Positions 22,272 through 31,135 of a stretch of 64,000 bases of DNA are shown here, in pieces. Location: NCBI RefSeq assembly GCF_001307155.1, contig NZ_CP012830.1, positions 2,742,501 to 2,806,500 of the forward strand, in the 5' to 3' direction. The notes under the pieces were generated by a model. That model did not search any database and was not told the DNA's origin. It was given only the letters and a program-made list of their open reading frames with translations. Within the stretch, counting starts at the first letter, position 1; the number at the start of each line of letters is the position of its first letter. The position numbers were made by a program, and so were the translations under genes. Origin of the DNA: Pseudomonas fluorescens. GTDB lineage: Bacteria > Pseudomonadota > Gammaproteobacteria > Pseudomonadales > Pseudomonadaceae.

Positions 22272-24170
22272 ATGAACCGCTCGAATTGTTTTCGCACCTA
22301 CGGCGCACTGCTGCGCGCCCTGGGCATTGCAGTCCTGCTGCTCCCGGGTTGGGTAGTGGCTGAAGAACAGCGTTGGCAACTGGCGATGAACAACGCTGAA
22401 CTAAGGGACATCGTTGCCGAAATGTCGTCGATTCTGGACACGACCGTGATCCTCGACCCCAGGGTTCAAGGGCGAATCACGGTCATGTCCGGACAAGCGC
22501 TGGATCGCGAGGGCGTTCGACGGTTGTTCTATTCGGTGCTCGATGCTCACAACTTCACGGTGATCGATCAAGGCGACCGAATACTCATCACACCGGTTGC
22601 CGAAGCCAGGACCCGTGCCAGTCAGGGGGACCCGCGAACATCTCGCGATGGACAGTTCGTGACCGAGGTTATCGCCCTCGGCGCCAGCTCGGCTGCTGAC
22701 CTGGCCGGTCTTGTCAGGCCTCTGGTGTCGACCAATGGCTATGTGGGTCCGTCGGTCTCGGCCAACGCGCTGGTGGTCACCGATACCGCGAGCAATGTTC
22801 GGCGGATTGGGCAAGTGGTACGTCAACTCGATTCCGGGACGAAAAATGCTCATACCATTGTCACGCTACGCCATGGTCTGGCGGCCGATATCGCCAAGGT
22901 GATGGAGGCGTCACTGGGCAAGTCGGGAGCAGAGGCCGGGAGCCTGGTGATTGCCGACCCGAGGGCCAATCGCCTGGTGGTTGTCGGGCCGTCGGTAGCG
23001 CGCGAGCGCCTGGTCCGGTTAGCCGGCTCGCTGGACATTCCGGCGACGACCAAACTCGATAACGCCCGGGTGATCCGTTTGCACCACAGCGATGCCAAGC
23101 AGTTGGCCGAGGTGCTGGATGCACTGGGGCAGGGGTTCAAGCCACAGTCGAGTAGCCCCGGTTCAAAAGAACCGATGGCGGCCACGCCGGTCATGGTAAA
23201 GGCCGACGAACGCCAGAATGCACTGGTGATATTCGCTGATCCGGCGCAATTGCGGACGTTGGAGAACATCGTTCGTGAACTGGATCAACCGCGTGCCCAG
23301 GTGCTGATTCACGCGGCCATCGTGGAAATTTCCGGTGACATCGTCGAAGCGCTCGGTGTGCAGTGGGGGCTGGACAGTGGAGGCGCGAAAGGGATTATCA
23401 ACTTTCCGGGGACCGGGGTTCCGGTGCTTGGCGGGTTCAATTTCGACGACAAGAACCCGGCCCCGGAAGGTTCATTGCTGCGGCTCGGTGGCGGCAATTT
23501 TGGCGCACTGATTTCAGCTCTGGCCAGTAACAGCCGCAGCAACCTGCTGTCGACGCCGAGCCTGTTGACCCTGGACAACCAGGAAGCGGAAATCATCGTC
23601 GGCCAGAACGTACCGTTCAAGACCGGCTCCTACGCCACCAACAGCAGTGGTGCAGACAACCCCTTCACCACGGTTGAGCGCAAGGATGTCGGGATCAGCC
23701 TGAAGATTCGCCCGCACATCAACGAAGGTTCGATCCTGCGTCTGGAGGTCGAACAGGAGATCTCCGACATTGCGCCTTCGGTGTCCGGTGTGGATTCCTC
23801 CGACCTGATTACCAACAAGCGTGCCCTCAAAAGCACGATCCTCGCCAACGATGGCGAAATCATCGTGATCGGCGGCCTCATCAAGGACAGCGTTCGGACC
23901 CAGGAAAGCGGGGTGCCGGTGTTGCGCAGCATTCCTTATCTCGGTGCGCTGTTTCGCTGGACGAAAGACACCCAGACTAAAAGTAACCTGATGGTTTTTT
24001 TGCGCCCGACCATCGTGCGCACCCGGCAGGATATCGCCGAAATCAGCGAGGACCGCTACAAGGCCCTGCGGGATCTGAGTCAGCCGACGGCTCGCCAGAA
24101 CCATTCGTTGTTACTGCCTGATGATCCGCATCAGCTGTTCGACGAGGCGCGTGAGCGCCGCGCCCCATGA
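22272..24170 (+). CDS. gspD: Type II secretion secretin GspD
   Basis: GspD is the outer-membrane channel of the system. A signal peptide ends near residue 30 (VVAEE). The N0 domain (WQLAMNNAELRDIVAEMSSIL) is followed by three KH-like N1-N3 repeats and the secretin core containing VPFKTGSYATNSSG and the C-terminal VPVLRSIPYLGALFRWT. The length is 632 residues. The C-terminal tail after the barrel is short, so whether a pilotin-binding S-domain exists is unclear. It overlaps gspE by four bases. Confidence 0.95.
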   Translation: MNRSNCFRTYGALLRALGIAVLLLPGWVVAEEQRWQLAMNNAELRDIVAEMSSILDTTVILDPRVQGRITVMSGQALDREGVRRLFYSVLDAHNFTVIDQGDRILITPVAEARTRASQGDPRTSRDGQFVTEVIALGASSAADLAGLVRPLVSTNGYVGPSVSANALVVTDTASNVRRIGQVVRQLDSGTKNAHTIVTLRHGLAADIAKVMEASLGKSGAEAGSLVIADPRANRLVVVGPSVARERLVRLAGSLDIPATTKLDNARVIRLHHSDAKQLAEVLDALGQGFKPQSSSPGSKEPMAATPVMVKADERQNALVIFADPAQLRTLENIVRELDQPRAQVLIHAAIVEISGDIVEALGVQWGLDSGGAKGIINFPGTGVPVLGGFNFDDKNPAPEGSLLRLGGGNFGALISALASNSRSNLLSTPSLLTLDNQEAEIIVGQNVPFKTGSYATNSSGADNPFTTVERKDVGISLKIRPHINEGSILRLEVEQEISDIAPSVSGVDSSDLITNKRALKSTILANDGEIIVIGGLIKDSVRTQESGVPVLRSIPYLGALFRWTKDTQTKSNLMVFLRPTIVRTRQDIAEISEDRYKALRDLSQPTARQNHSLLLPDDPHQLFDEARERRAP

Positions 24171-25648
24171 CGAGTCTGACGGGTTACAGCGAGCAGCTGC
24201 CATTCGGTTTCGCCCGGCGCTTGGGGGTGTTGCTGGAAGGTTCGGGCGAGGCGTTGAGCCTGTCGATCCGCAGCGATACGCCGTTGACCGCACTGGCGGA
24301 AGTTCGGCGTGTGACGGGGCGCGATCTACCTGTTCAGGTCCTTGAACCTGCGATGTTCGCGACACGGCTGGCGAGCGCTTACGGCGTAGGTCAAAGCGCC
24401 GCCGAACAGGTCGCCCAAGGGCTGGACGAAGAACTCGATCTGTTGAGCCTGGCCGATCAGCTTCCGCAGACTGCCGACCTGCTCGAACAGGACGGTGACG
24501 CGCCGATCATCCGGCTGATCAATGCGTTGCTCAGTGAGGCGGTGCGCGAAAAAGCCTCGGATGTTCACCTGGAAACCTTCGAGCAGTACCTGTTGGTGCG
24601 GATGCGGGTGGATGGGCAATTGCGTGAGGTGCTCAGACCCCGGCGTGAGTTGGCCAATTTGCTGGTGTCACGGATCAAGGTCATGGCTCGCCTCGATATC
24701 GCTGAAAAGCGCGTGCCGCAGGACGGTCGCATTGCGCTACGCCTGGCCGGGCATGAGGTGGATGTGCGGGTCTCGACTCTGCCGTCAGCGCATGGCGAGC
24801 GAGTGGTGTTGCGACTGCTCGACAAACAAGCCGGACGCCTCGACTTGCAGCGCCTGGGCATGCCGCCCGGCACCCTGGCACGCTTTCAGCGGATTCTTGG
24901 CAGGCCCCACGGGATTTTCCTGGTGACCGGTCCCACCGGCTCCGGGAAGACCACCAGCCTGTATGCGGCGCTGGCCAGTCTCAACGACCAGACGCGCAAT
25001 ATTCTCACGGTGGAGGATCCGATCGAGTATCACTTGCCGGGGATTGGCCAGACACCGGTCAATCCAAAGGTCGAGATGACGTTCGCCCGGGGCCTGCGGG
25101 CGATTCTGCGCCAGGACCCGGATGTAGTGATGGTCGGTGAAATCCGGGATCGGGAAACCGCCGAAATTGCCGTGCAGGCGTCGTTGACCGGACACCTGGT
25201 GTTATCGACCTTGCACACCAACAGTGCAGTCGGCGCGGTCACCCGGCTGCTGGACATGGGTGTCGACGCCTACTTGCTGGCGTCGTCGCTGATCGGTGTG
25301 CTCGCCCAACGTTTGTTGCGAACCCTCTGTCCACACTGCAAGCACGCCTATGAAGCCGATGCCGTCGACTTCCAGAGCCTGGGCATTGCCGGCGACCGTA
25401 CTGTGCGGCTATTCAAGGCCAACGGATGCGCCCGATGTCAACAAGGCTACCGGGGCCGGGTCGGTATGTATGAATTGATCAGCATGAGCCCGACGCTGTC
25501 CGCGCTGGTTCATCAGGGCGCCAGTGAACAGGCGTTGGCCGACGAGGCGCGGACGCTGTCGCACAGCCTGTTCCAGGACGGTCAGCGGCTGGTGCTTGAG
25601 GGTGTCACCAGTCTCGATGAATTGCTGCGCGTCAGCCAGGAGGACTAG
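24167..25648 (+). CDS. gspE: Type II secretion ATPase GspE
   Basis: This hexameric cytoplasmic ATPase drives pseudopilus assembly. The Walker A motif GPTGSGKTTS is near residues 255-264, with the Asp box and Walker B (ILRQDPDVVMVGEIRD) and His box (HLVLSTLHTNSA) following. The four-cysteine zinc motif, CPHCK and CARCQ about 40 residues apart, is intact. The length (493 residues) is normal. The start ATG overlaps the gspD stop. Confidence 0.95.
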   Translation: MTSLTGYSEQLPFGFARRLGVLLEGSGEALSLSIRSDTPLTALAEVRRVTGRDLPVQVLEPAMFATRLASAYGVGQSAAEQVAQGLDEELDLLSLADQLPQTADLLEQDGDAPIIRLINALLSEAVREKASDVHLETFEQYLLVRMRVDGQLREVLRPRRELANLLVSRIKVMARLDIAEKRVPQDGRIALRLAGHEVDVRVSTLPSAHGERVVLRLLDKQAGRLDLQRLGMPPGTLARFQRILGRPHGIFLVTGPTGSGKTTSLYAALASLNDQTRNILTVEDPIEYHLPGIGQTPVNPKVEMTFARGLRAILRQDPDVVMVGEIRDRETAEIAVQASLTGHLVLSTLHTNSAVGAVTRLLDMGVDAYLLASSLIGVLAQRLLRTLCPHCKHAYEADAVDFQSLGIAGDRTVRLFKANGCARCQQGYRGRVGMYELISMSPTLSALVHQGASEQALADEARTLSHSLFQDGQRLVLEGVTSLDELLRVSQED

Positions 25649-25651
25649 CCG

Positions 25652-26863
25652 GTGCCCGGATTCGAATACCGTGCCCAGGACCGCAGTGGCCGTCAGTCCC
25701 GAGGTGTGCTGGAGGCCGACAGCCCACGGCATGCCCGGCAACTGCTGCGTGAACGGGGTTTGTTACCCAGTCATGTCGGCGAGGCGAAATATCAGGGCAC
25801 TCGGGCGGGGATTTTTGCGAATGCCGTGAAGCTGAGCTCCGGTGAACTGGCGCTGCTGACGTTGCAGTTATCCACGCTGATCCAGGCCGGTCTGCCCCTT
25901 GAAGAGGCCTTGCGGGCCGTTGCGGCGCAGAGCGAAAAGCGCAAGGTCAACGCCTTGCTCTCAGCGGTCCGGGCGCGGGTGATGGAAGGTTATGCATTGG
26001 CGGTGGCACTGGGTGGATTTCCCCGGGCGTTCCCCGAACTGTTTCGCGCCACCGTCGCGGCGGGCGAGCGCTCCGGGCATCTGGGGCATGTGCTTGAACA
26101 GTTGGCGGCCTACACGGAGGCCCGTCAGGCGTCGCGCCAGCGAATTCAGCTGGCGCTGGTTTACCCGATGATTCTGATGGTCGCTTCGCTGGCTATCGTC
26201 GGTTTTCTGCTCGGCTATGTGGTGCCGGATGTGGTGAAGATTTTCGTCGACAGCGGTCAGCCGTTACCGCTGCTGACCCGGGGCATGATTCTGCTCAGCG
26301 ACGGTCTGCGTCGTCATGGCCTGATTCTGTTGGGGCTGTTGTCTGTGTTGGTATTCCTGGGGCGTTGGGCCTTGGTTCAGCCACCCCTACGTGCGCGCTG
26401 GCACGCACTGGTGTTGCGTTTGCCGTTGTTGGGTGGTGTGTTGCGGGCCATGGAGGCGGCGCGTTTTGCCAGCACCCTGGCGATCCTCGGCAAGAGCGCG
26501 GTGCCGTTGGTCGATGCCCTGGAAATCGCCGCCGCCGTCATTGGCAACCTGACGATTCGCACGCGCATGCGCGATGTTGCGCGTTCGGTACGTGAGGGCG
26601 GCACCCTGACCCATGGCCTGGAACAAGGCGGCGATATACCGCCGATGATGTTGCACATGATTGCCAGTGGCGAGCGTGCCGGTGAACTCGACAGCATGCT
26701 GGCGCGGGCCGCCGAGCAGCAGGAAAAGACCCTGGCAGCGCGCATCGCGCTGGTTGTGAGCCTATTCGAGCCGGTCATGTTGGTGCTGATGGGCGGCGTC
26801 GTGCTGCTGATCGTCATGGCCATTCTTTTACCCATTCTTAGCCTGAACCAACTGGTGAGTTGA
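25652..26863 (+). CDS. gspF: Type II secretion inner-membrane platform protein GspF
   Basis: GspF is a polytopic inner-membrane protein that couples the ATPase to the pseudopilus. The 403 residues contain two repeated cytoplasmic GspF domains (about 65-185 and 265-390) and three membrane segments near 170-190, 215-240 and 370-395. The start is GTG at 25652, 3 bases after the gspE stop, giving MPGFEYRAQDRSG as in relatives. Confidence 0.94.
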   Translation: MPGFEYRAQDRSGRQSRGVLEADSPRHARQLLRERGLLPSHVGEAKYQGTRAGIFANAVKLSSGELALLTLQLSTLIQAGLPLEEALRAVAAQSEKRKVNALLSAVRARVMEGYALAVALGGFPRAFPELFRATVAAGERSGHLGHVLEQLAAYTEARQASRQRIQLALVYPMILMVASLAIVGFLLGYVVPDVVKIFVDSGQPLPLLTRGMILLSDGLRRHGLILLGLLSVLVFLGRWALVQPPLRARWHALVLRLPLLGGVLRAMEAARFASTLAILGKSAVPLVDALEIAAAVIGNLTIRTRMRDVARSVREGGTLTHGLEQGGDIPPMMLHMIASGERAGELDSMLARAAEQQEKTLAARIALVVSLFEPVMLVLMGGVVLLIVMAILLPILSLNQLVS

Positions 26864-26866
26864 TCG

Positions 26867-27322
26867 ATGAATCCTGTCCGTATTACTTCAGCCAAGCGTC
26901 AGCGTGGCTTTACCCTGATCGAAATCATGGTAGTGGTGGTCATCATCGGTGTGCTGGGCGCCATCGTCGTGCCGCAGTTCATGAGCCGGCCCGATCAGGC
27001 CAAGGTCACCGCAGCCCGCACCGACATTCTGGCGATCTCCACCAGCCTTGAAATGTACCGCCTCGACAACTTCAGCTACCCCACCACCCAGCAAGGGCTG
27101 GAAGCGTTGGTCAAGCGGCCGCTGGGTGCTCCGGTAGCGAGAAACTGGAGTCCGCAGGGTTATCTCAAAAGTGTGCCGGTGGACCCTTGGGGAACGCCGT
27201 ATCAGTACCTCAACCCCGGGGTGAACTCGCTCGATGGCGGCTATGACCTGTATTCCTTTGGCGCTGACGGTGTGTCCGGTGGCGAAGGTCATGGGGCAGA
27301 CATCGGCAATTGGGGAGATTGA
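26867..27322 (+). CDS. gspG: Type II secretion major pseudopilin GspG
   Basis: GspG is the major pseudopilin. The prepilin site is RQRG/FTLIEIMVVVVIIG near residue 16, with the essential Glu at mature position 5. The C-terminal calcium-binding region (WGTPYQYLNPG ... DLYSFGADGVSGGEG) is typical. It is cleaved and methylated by a prepilin peptidase, and none is encoded in this operon. The length is 151 residues. It lies 3 bases after gspF. Confidence 0.95.
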   Translation: MNPVRITSAKRQRGFTLIEIMVVVVIIGVLGAIVVPQFMSRPDQAKVTAARTDILAISTSLEMYRLDNFSYPTTQQGLEALVKRPLGAPVARNWSPQGYLKSVPVDPWGTPYQYLNPGVNSLDGGYDLYSFGADGVSGGEGHGADIGNWGD

Positions 27323-27325
27323 CCG

Positions 27326-27793
27326 ATGCGTCAGGCGTGCCGGGGTTTCACTCTATTGGAGTTGATGGTGGTCATGGTGCTGATCGGCGTGCTGTTGGGC
27401 ATGGCGGGTCTGGCCATCGGCAATCACCCGGCGCGTCTGGCCCGGCAGGAGGCCAACGGTTTGATCCAGTTGTTGCAGGCGCTACGTGAGCAGGCCGTGC
27501 TCGAGGGACGCGAGTATGGCCTTCGGCTGGAGCCCGAGGGTTATCAGGTGCTGGGTCTCTATGGCCAGGACTGGCGCCCGGCAGGCCGCGCTTATCGTTT
27601 ACCGGAAGGCTTGCAGCTGCGTCTGGAGCAATCTGGCCAAATATCGACGCTGACGGGGCGTCCCGGTCAACCGCACCTGGTGTTGCTCAGCAGTGATGAA
27701 AGCACTGCGTTCACCTTGCGCCTGCAAGCCGGTCAGCAATCGTTGATCAGCCTCTCCAGTGATGGTTTGAACGAGGCGGCCCTTGATGAGTAA
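27326..27793 (+). CDS. gspH: Type II secretion minor pseudopilin GspH
   Basis: The prepilin motif CRG/FTLLELMVVMVLIG appears near residue 6, followed by a helix and a beta-rich globular domain. The 155-residue length and the position between gspG and gspI identify it as GspH, a component of the pseudopilus tip. It overlaps gspI by 8 bases. Confidence 0.88.
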   Translation: MRQACRGFTLLELMVVMVLIGVLLGMAGLAIGNHPARLARQEANGLIQLLQALREQAVLEGREYGLRLEPEGYQVLGLYGQDWRPAGRAYRLPEGLQLRLEQSGQISTLTGRPGQPHLVLLSSDESTAFTLRLQAGQQSLISLSSDGLNEAALDE

Positions 27794-28178
27794 GAGAAAG
27801 CCCGCGCCGCCGCGCCAGACACACCGTGGCTTTACCCTGTTGGAAATCATGATCGCGCTGGTTGTCTTCGCGACATTGGCGGCGGCAGTGATGGTGGCCG
27901 GTCAATATGCCCTCAAGCAGAATGCTCGATTGGAGGAGCAGTTGTGTGGGACCTGGCTGGCTGACAATCACTTGAGCGAATTGCAGCTGGGGGCTGCACC
28001 GGCTCAAGGGCACGAATACCTGAGCCGACACTTCGACCGACGCGACTGGAGCCTGAGCCAGACCGTCACCCCGGTGGCCGATTCGCGTTTGCTGAAGGTC
28101 GAACTCAGTGTCAGCCGTTCAGGCAGCGATCGGGTCGTACACCGAACGACGGGTTGGATTGGCGCCCGTGATGAATAA
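27786..28178 (+). CDS. gspI: Type II secretion minor pseudopilin GspI
   Basis: The prepilin motif HRG/FTLLEIMIALVVFA follows a 16-residue basic leader. GspI nucleates the tip complex with GspJ and GspK. The start ATG 27786 is preferred over the adjacent TTG at 27783. The length is 130 residues. It overlaps gspJ by 8 bases. Confidence 0.88.
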   Translation: MSKRKPAPPRQTHRGFTLLEIMIALVVFATLAAAVMVAGQYALKQNARLEEQLCGTWLADNHLSELQLGAAPAQGHEYLSRHFDRRDWSLSQTVTPVADSRLLKVELSVSRSGSDRVVHRTTGWIGARDE

Positions 28179-28716
28179 GCAGCATGGCTTCACCTTGCTC
28201 GAACTGGTGATCGCCATGGCGATATTCGCCTTGCTTGGCTTGGCCAGCTGGCGGCTGTTCGATGGCGTGGTCCGTGCTGAACGCAGCAGTTCATCCCATG
28301 AGCGCGACATGCGTGGGTTGCAACGCGCCATCGCCGTGATCGAACGTGATGCCTTGCAGGTAACGGCGCAGCCTGTGGTGCTGCAGCAAAACGTTTTGCA
28401 GTTGCAGCGCGGCAACTGGCGTAATCCGTTGGATGAGCCGCGTAGCGAGTTGCAGAACGTCACTTATCGCCTCGACAAGGGGACGTTATGGCGTGAAAGC
28501 CAACTCCCTGAACGGCCGTTGGTGCAGTGGCAAAAACTGCTCACCGGGGTGCGCGAATTGCGTTGGCGTCTCTATGACCGGAGCGGTTGGCGCAGCGAGA
28601 GCGCGCCCGGCACTAGCAAGTCAGTCTCCGCGCCGAAGGCTTTGGAAATCACCTTTTCAACGGAGCGCTTCGAGTCGATTCGCCGGGTCTTGCTGTTGCC
28701 CGGGAGCGCGTCATGA
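28171..28716 (+). CDS. gspJ: Type II secretion minor pseudopilin GspJ
   Basis: A short leader, MNKQHG, precedes the cleavage site and FTLLELVIAMAIFALLG. The 181-residue length and the C-terminal beta domain fit GspJ. The ATG at 28171 inside the gspI end is the natural start; an upstream in-frame ATG at 28108 would bury the prepilin leader and is rejected. It overlaps gspK by four bases. Confidence 0.9.
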   Translation: MNKQHGFTLLELVIAMAIFALLGLASWRLFDGVVRAERSSSSHERDMRGLQRAIAVIERDALQVTAQPVVLQQNVLQLQRGNWRNPLDEPRSELQNVTYRLDKGTLWRESQLPERPLVQWQKLLTGVRELRWRLYDRSGWRSESAPGTSKSVSAPKALEITFSTERFESIRRVLLLPGSAS

Positions 28717-29567
28717 GTCGGCAACGCGGTGTCGCGCTGCTCAGTGTGTTGCTGGTCATGAGCCTGGCGTTGCTGCTGACGGGCGGGATGCTGCGCAACC
28801 ATCGACTGGTGGTCAAAAGTACCGCGCAACAGCTTCATCACGTGCAACTGCGCCAACTGGTTTTTTCCGGTGAGCGCTGGGCCTTGCAGCGGTTGCGCGA
28901 CCCTGAGATGCGCGCATCGCGCAGCGTCAATCTGGCGCAAACGTGGGCGCAGGCTACGCCGCCGTTCGAGGTCGAGGGCGGGACGCTGAACATCCGCGTC
29001 GAAGACCTGGCCGCGCGTTTCAACCTTTCTGCACTGCTGGCCGGTGGGCAAATCGATCCGCTCACGCAACAGCGTTGGGTGCGTCTGCTGGCCCTGCTGC
29101 AGATTCGCAATCCAGACCTCGCAACCTCGCACTTCGGCGCGCTGACAGACCTCAGTCAATTGCGCGTGTGGCCGGGCGTCGACGGCGAGGTGCTGCGGCG
29201 CTTGCAGCCAATGCTGGCCCTGCTGCCCGGGAACGCCAGCCTGAACATCAATACCGCGTCGGCACAGCAACTGATGACACTCGACGGCATGAGCGAAACG
29301 TTGGCCCGGGCATTGGTGCAACAGCGTCCGGCCGAGGGCTATCGCTCGGTGCAGGCATTTGTCGAGGACCCTCTGCTCGCCGGGCTTGAGCTGGGCAGCC
29401 ATGGCCTGGGTCTGGGCAGTCGCTGGTTTCGGATCACGGTAGACGTGGCCGTTGGGCAAAGCCGTCTGCAACTGGTCAGCGAAGTGGAACTCGACGCCAA
29501 AACCCGGCAGGTGAACGTCGTGCAAAGACGGCTCCTGACCTCACTGACAAGCGAGTCCTCGTCATGA
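28713..29567 (+). CDS. gspK: Type II secretion minor pseudopilin GspK
   Basis: GspK is the large pseudopilin that caps the tip. The prepilin site is RQRG/VALLSVLLVMSLALLL. Mature position 5 is not Glu, which is the known peculiarity of GspK and lets it sit at the tip. The 284 residues include the characteristic large alpha-helical insert (NINTASAQQLMTLDGM, a helix-hairpin-helix-like stretch). It overlaps gspJ and gspL by four bases each. Confidence 0.92.
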   Translation: MSRQRGVALLSVLLVMSLALLLTGGMLRNHRLVVKSTAQQLHHVQLRQLVFSGERWALQRLRDPEMRASRSVNLAQTWAQATPPFEVEGGTLNIRVEDLAARFNLSALLAGGQIDPLTQQRWVRLLALLQIRNPDLATSHFGALTDLSQLRVWPGVDGEVLRRLQPMLALLPGNASLNINTASAQQLMTLDGMSETLARALVQQRPAEGYRSVQAFVEDPLLAGLELGSHGLGLGSRWFRITVDVAVGQSRLQLVSEVELDAKTRQVNVVQRRLLTSLTSESSS

Positions 29568-30661
29568 ACACCTGGCTTTACCTCACCCCCGAAGGGGCGG
29601 TGCAACCTTGCGCGCAATGGCTGTGCTGCCTGGTCTCAGCCTCGAATAAGCGGTCGGTCCTTTCGCTTGCCGATGCCGCCAAACAGTTATCAGGGCAGGC
29701 TGTCCATCTGGTGTTGCCGATGGAGATGTGCGGCTGGCTACGTACCGAAAAGTGGCCCTCGCGACGTGGCCCCGACGCTCAGGCCATTGCGTTCGCCATC
29801 GAAGATCGACTGAGCGAAGACCTTGAGACACTGCACCTGAGCATCGGCCCGCGTGACTCGCAGGGGCGCTATCCGGTACTGGTGCTCAACAAACAACGCT
29901 TTGCAGCGTTGCTGGCGCTGGTGGCTGAACTGGGAATTACAGTCAGCACCGTGCAGGTCGATGCCGACCGTTTGCCCAATGATCAGGCCTATGGCGTGTG
30001 GTGGTTGGGACGCTGGCTCCTTGGCGGCGCATTGGATGTTCGTCTGGCGGTGTCGGTGCACGGGCTGGCGGCGATCAGTCCACAGCTGCCTGAGCCCATC
30101 TGCTGGCTGGACGAGGGGTTTGAAGCGCTGCACGGCCAAGCGGGGGCGGGGTCTGCGATCAACCTGCTGCACGGTGAGTTTCGTCGGGAGCACCGGCGTT
30201 TTCCCTGGTCGACGGCACTGATCTCGGCAGCGTTGTTGTTCACTCTGGGGTGGGGAAACACACTCGCACGCAGCCACTTTTTCGAGGATCAGGCCCAACG
30301 CTTGTCAGACCAGAGCGAACAACGTTTCAGGGCCTTGTATCCGGAGCAGACACGTATCGTTGATCTTTCGGCGCAACTCAAGGCGCTGCAAAAACAAACC
30401 AGTGTCAGTGCACAGGACACGCAGATCGCCCGTTTGTTGAAGCTGACCGAGCAGGTGATCGGTGCAAGCAGTGTTGAAGTGCAACGCATCGAATACCGTG
30501 TCGGCGATGGTTGGAAACTGCAACTCACGGCAGGCAGTTTTGCCGAACTCGAACAACTGCGCGAGCGTGGTCAGAGCAGCGGATTACCGATCGGTCTGGG
30601 CAGCGCAAGCAAGGTTCAGGACCGGGTCCAGGCACTGCTGACATTGGAGAGTCGCCCGTGA
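29564..30661 (+). CDS. gspL: Type II secretion protein GspL
   Basis: GspL is a bitopic inner-membrane protein whose cytoplasmic actin-like domain binds GspE. The cytoplasmic part covers about residues 1-215, one membrane segment lies at about 218-235 (TALISAALLFTLGWGN), and a coiled-coil and periplasmic ferredoxin-like domain follow. The length (365 residues) is normal. It overlaps gspM with GTGA. Confidence 0.9.
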   Translation: MNTWLYLTPEGAVQPCAQWLCCLVSASNKRSVLSLADAAKQLSGQAVHLVLPMEMCGWLRTEKWPSRRGPDAQAIAFAIEDRLSEDLETLHLSIGPRDSQGRYPVLVLNKQRFAALLALVAELGITVSTVQVDADRLPNDQAYGVWWLGRWLLGGALDVRLAVSVHGLAAISPQLPEPICWLDEGFEALHGQAGAGSAINLLHGEFRREHRRFPWSTALISAALLFTLGWGNTLARSHFFEDQAQRLSDQSEQRFRALYPEQTRIVDLSAQLKALQKQTSVSAQDTQIARLLKLTEQVIGASSVEVQRIEYRVGDGWKLQLTAGSFAELEQLRERGQSSGLPIGLGSASKVQDRVQALLTLESRP

Positions 30662-31125
30662 AACTCAACACACCGAAGCTACCGGTCAGTGTGGCGCAGA
30701 CCTGGAATCGGCTGACGCTGCGCGACCGACAGGCGCTGAGTGTACTGGCGGTAGCGCTCGTTGCCGGGCTGGCCTTCGTCGGGTTGTGGCAGCCATCTCA
30801 GCAGCGGCTGGCAGTGGCCGAGCGTTTGTATCAGCAGCGGCTGGTTCAGGCCGGGGAAGTCGCTCGCGCTCAAGCCCCCAGTGCTCGGGCCGAGGGGACT
30901 GCGCCCCTGTCCACACAACTCAGTGAGCGCGCGATCACCGACGGCCTCGACCTGCTACAGCTGGAGGTGCAAGGCGACCTCCTGCGCCTGACGCTGCGCG
31001 GTGATGCGCGGGCGTTATTGGCCTGGCTGCATCGAACCGAACTTGAGGGTGCGACCTTGCAATCACTGACACTGGACAAGCAAGGTCAAGCGCTGGAGGC
31101 GCAGGTGGTGGTGCAGGGTTCCTGA
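30658..31125 (+). CDS. gspM: Type II secretion protein GspM
   Basis: GspM is the inner-membrane partner of GspL. A short cytoplasmic tail is followed by a membrane segment at about residues 27-44 (LSVLAVALVAGLAFVGLW) and a small periplasmic ferredoxin-like domain. The start is GTG at 30658 within the gspL stop. The 155 residues are typical. It is the last gene of the operon and meets the MFS gene tail to tail with only 10 bases between, with no visible terminator. Confidence 0.88.
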   Translation: MKLNTPKLPVSVAQTWNRLTLRDRQALSVLAVALVAGLAFVGLWQPSQQRLAVAERLYQQRLVQAGEVARAQAPSARAEGTAPLSTQLSERAITDGLDLLQLEVQGDLLRLTLRGDARALLAWLHRTELEGATLQSLTLDKQGQALEAQVVVQGS

Positions 31126-31135
31126 CGTGCAGGCC

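Noticed and set aside
28108..28170. Upstream ATG for gspJ
   Set aside because: It lies deep in gspI and would bury the prepilin leader; ATG 28171 gives a normal six-residue leader.
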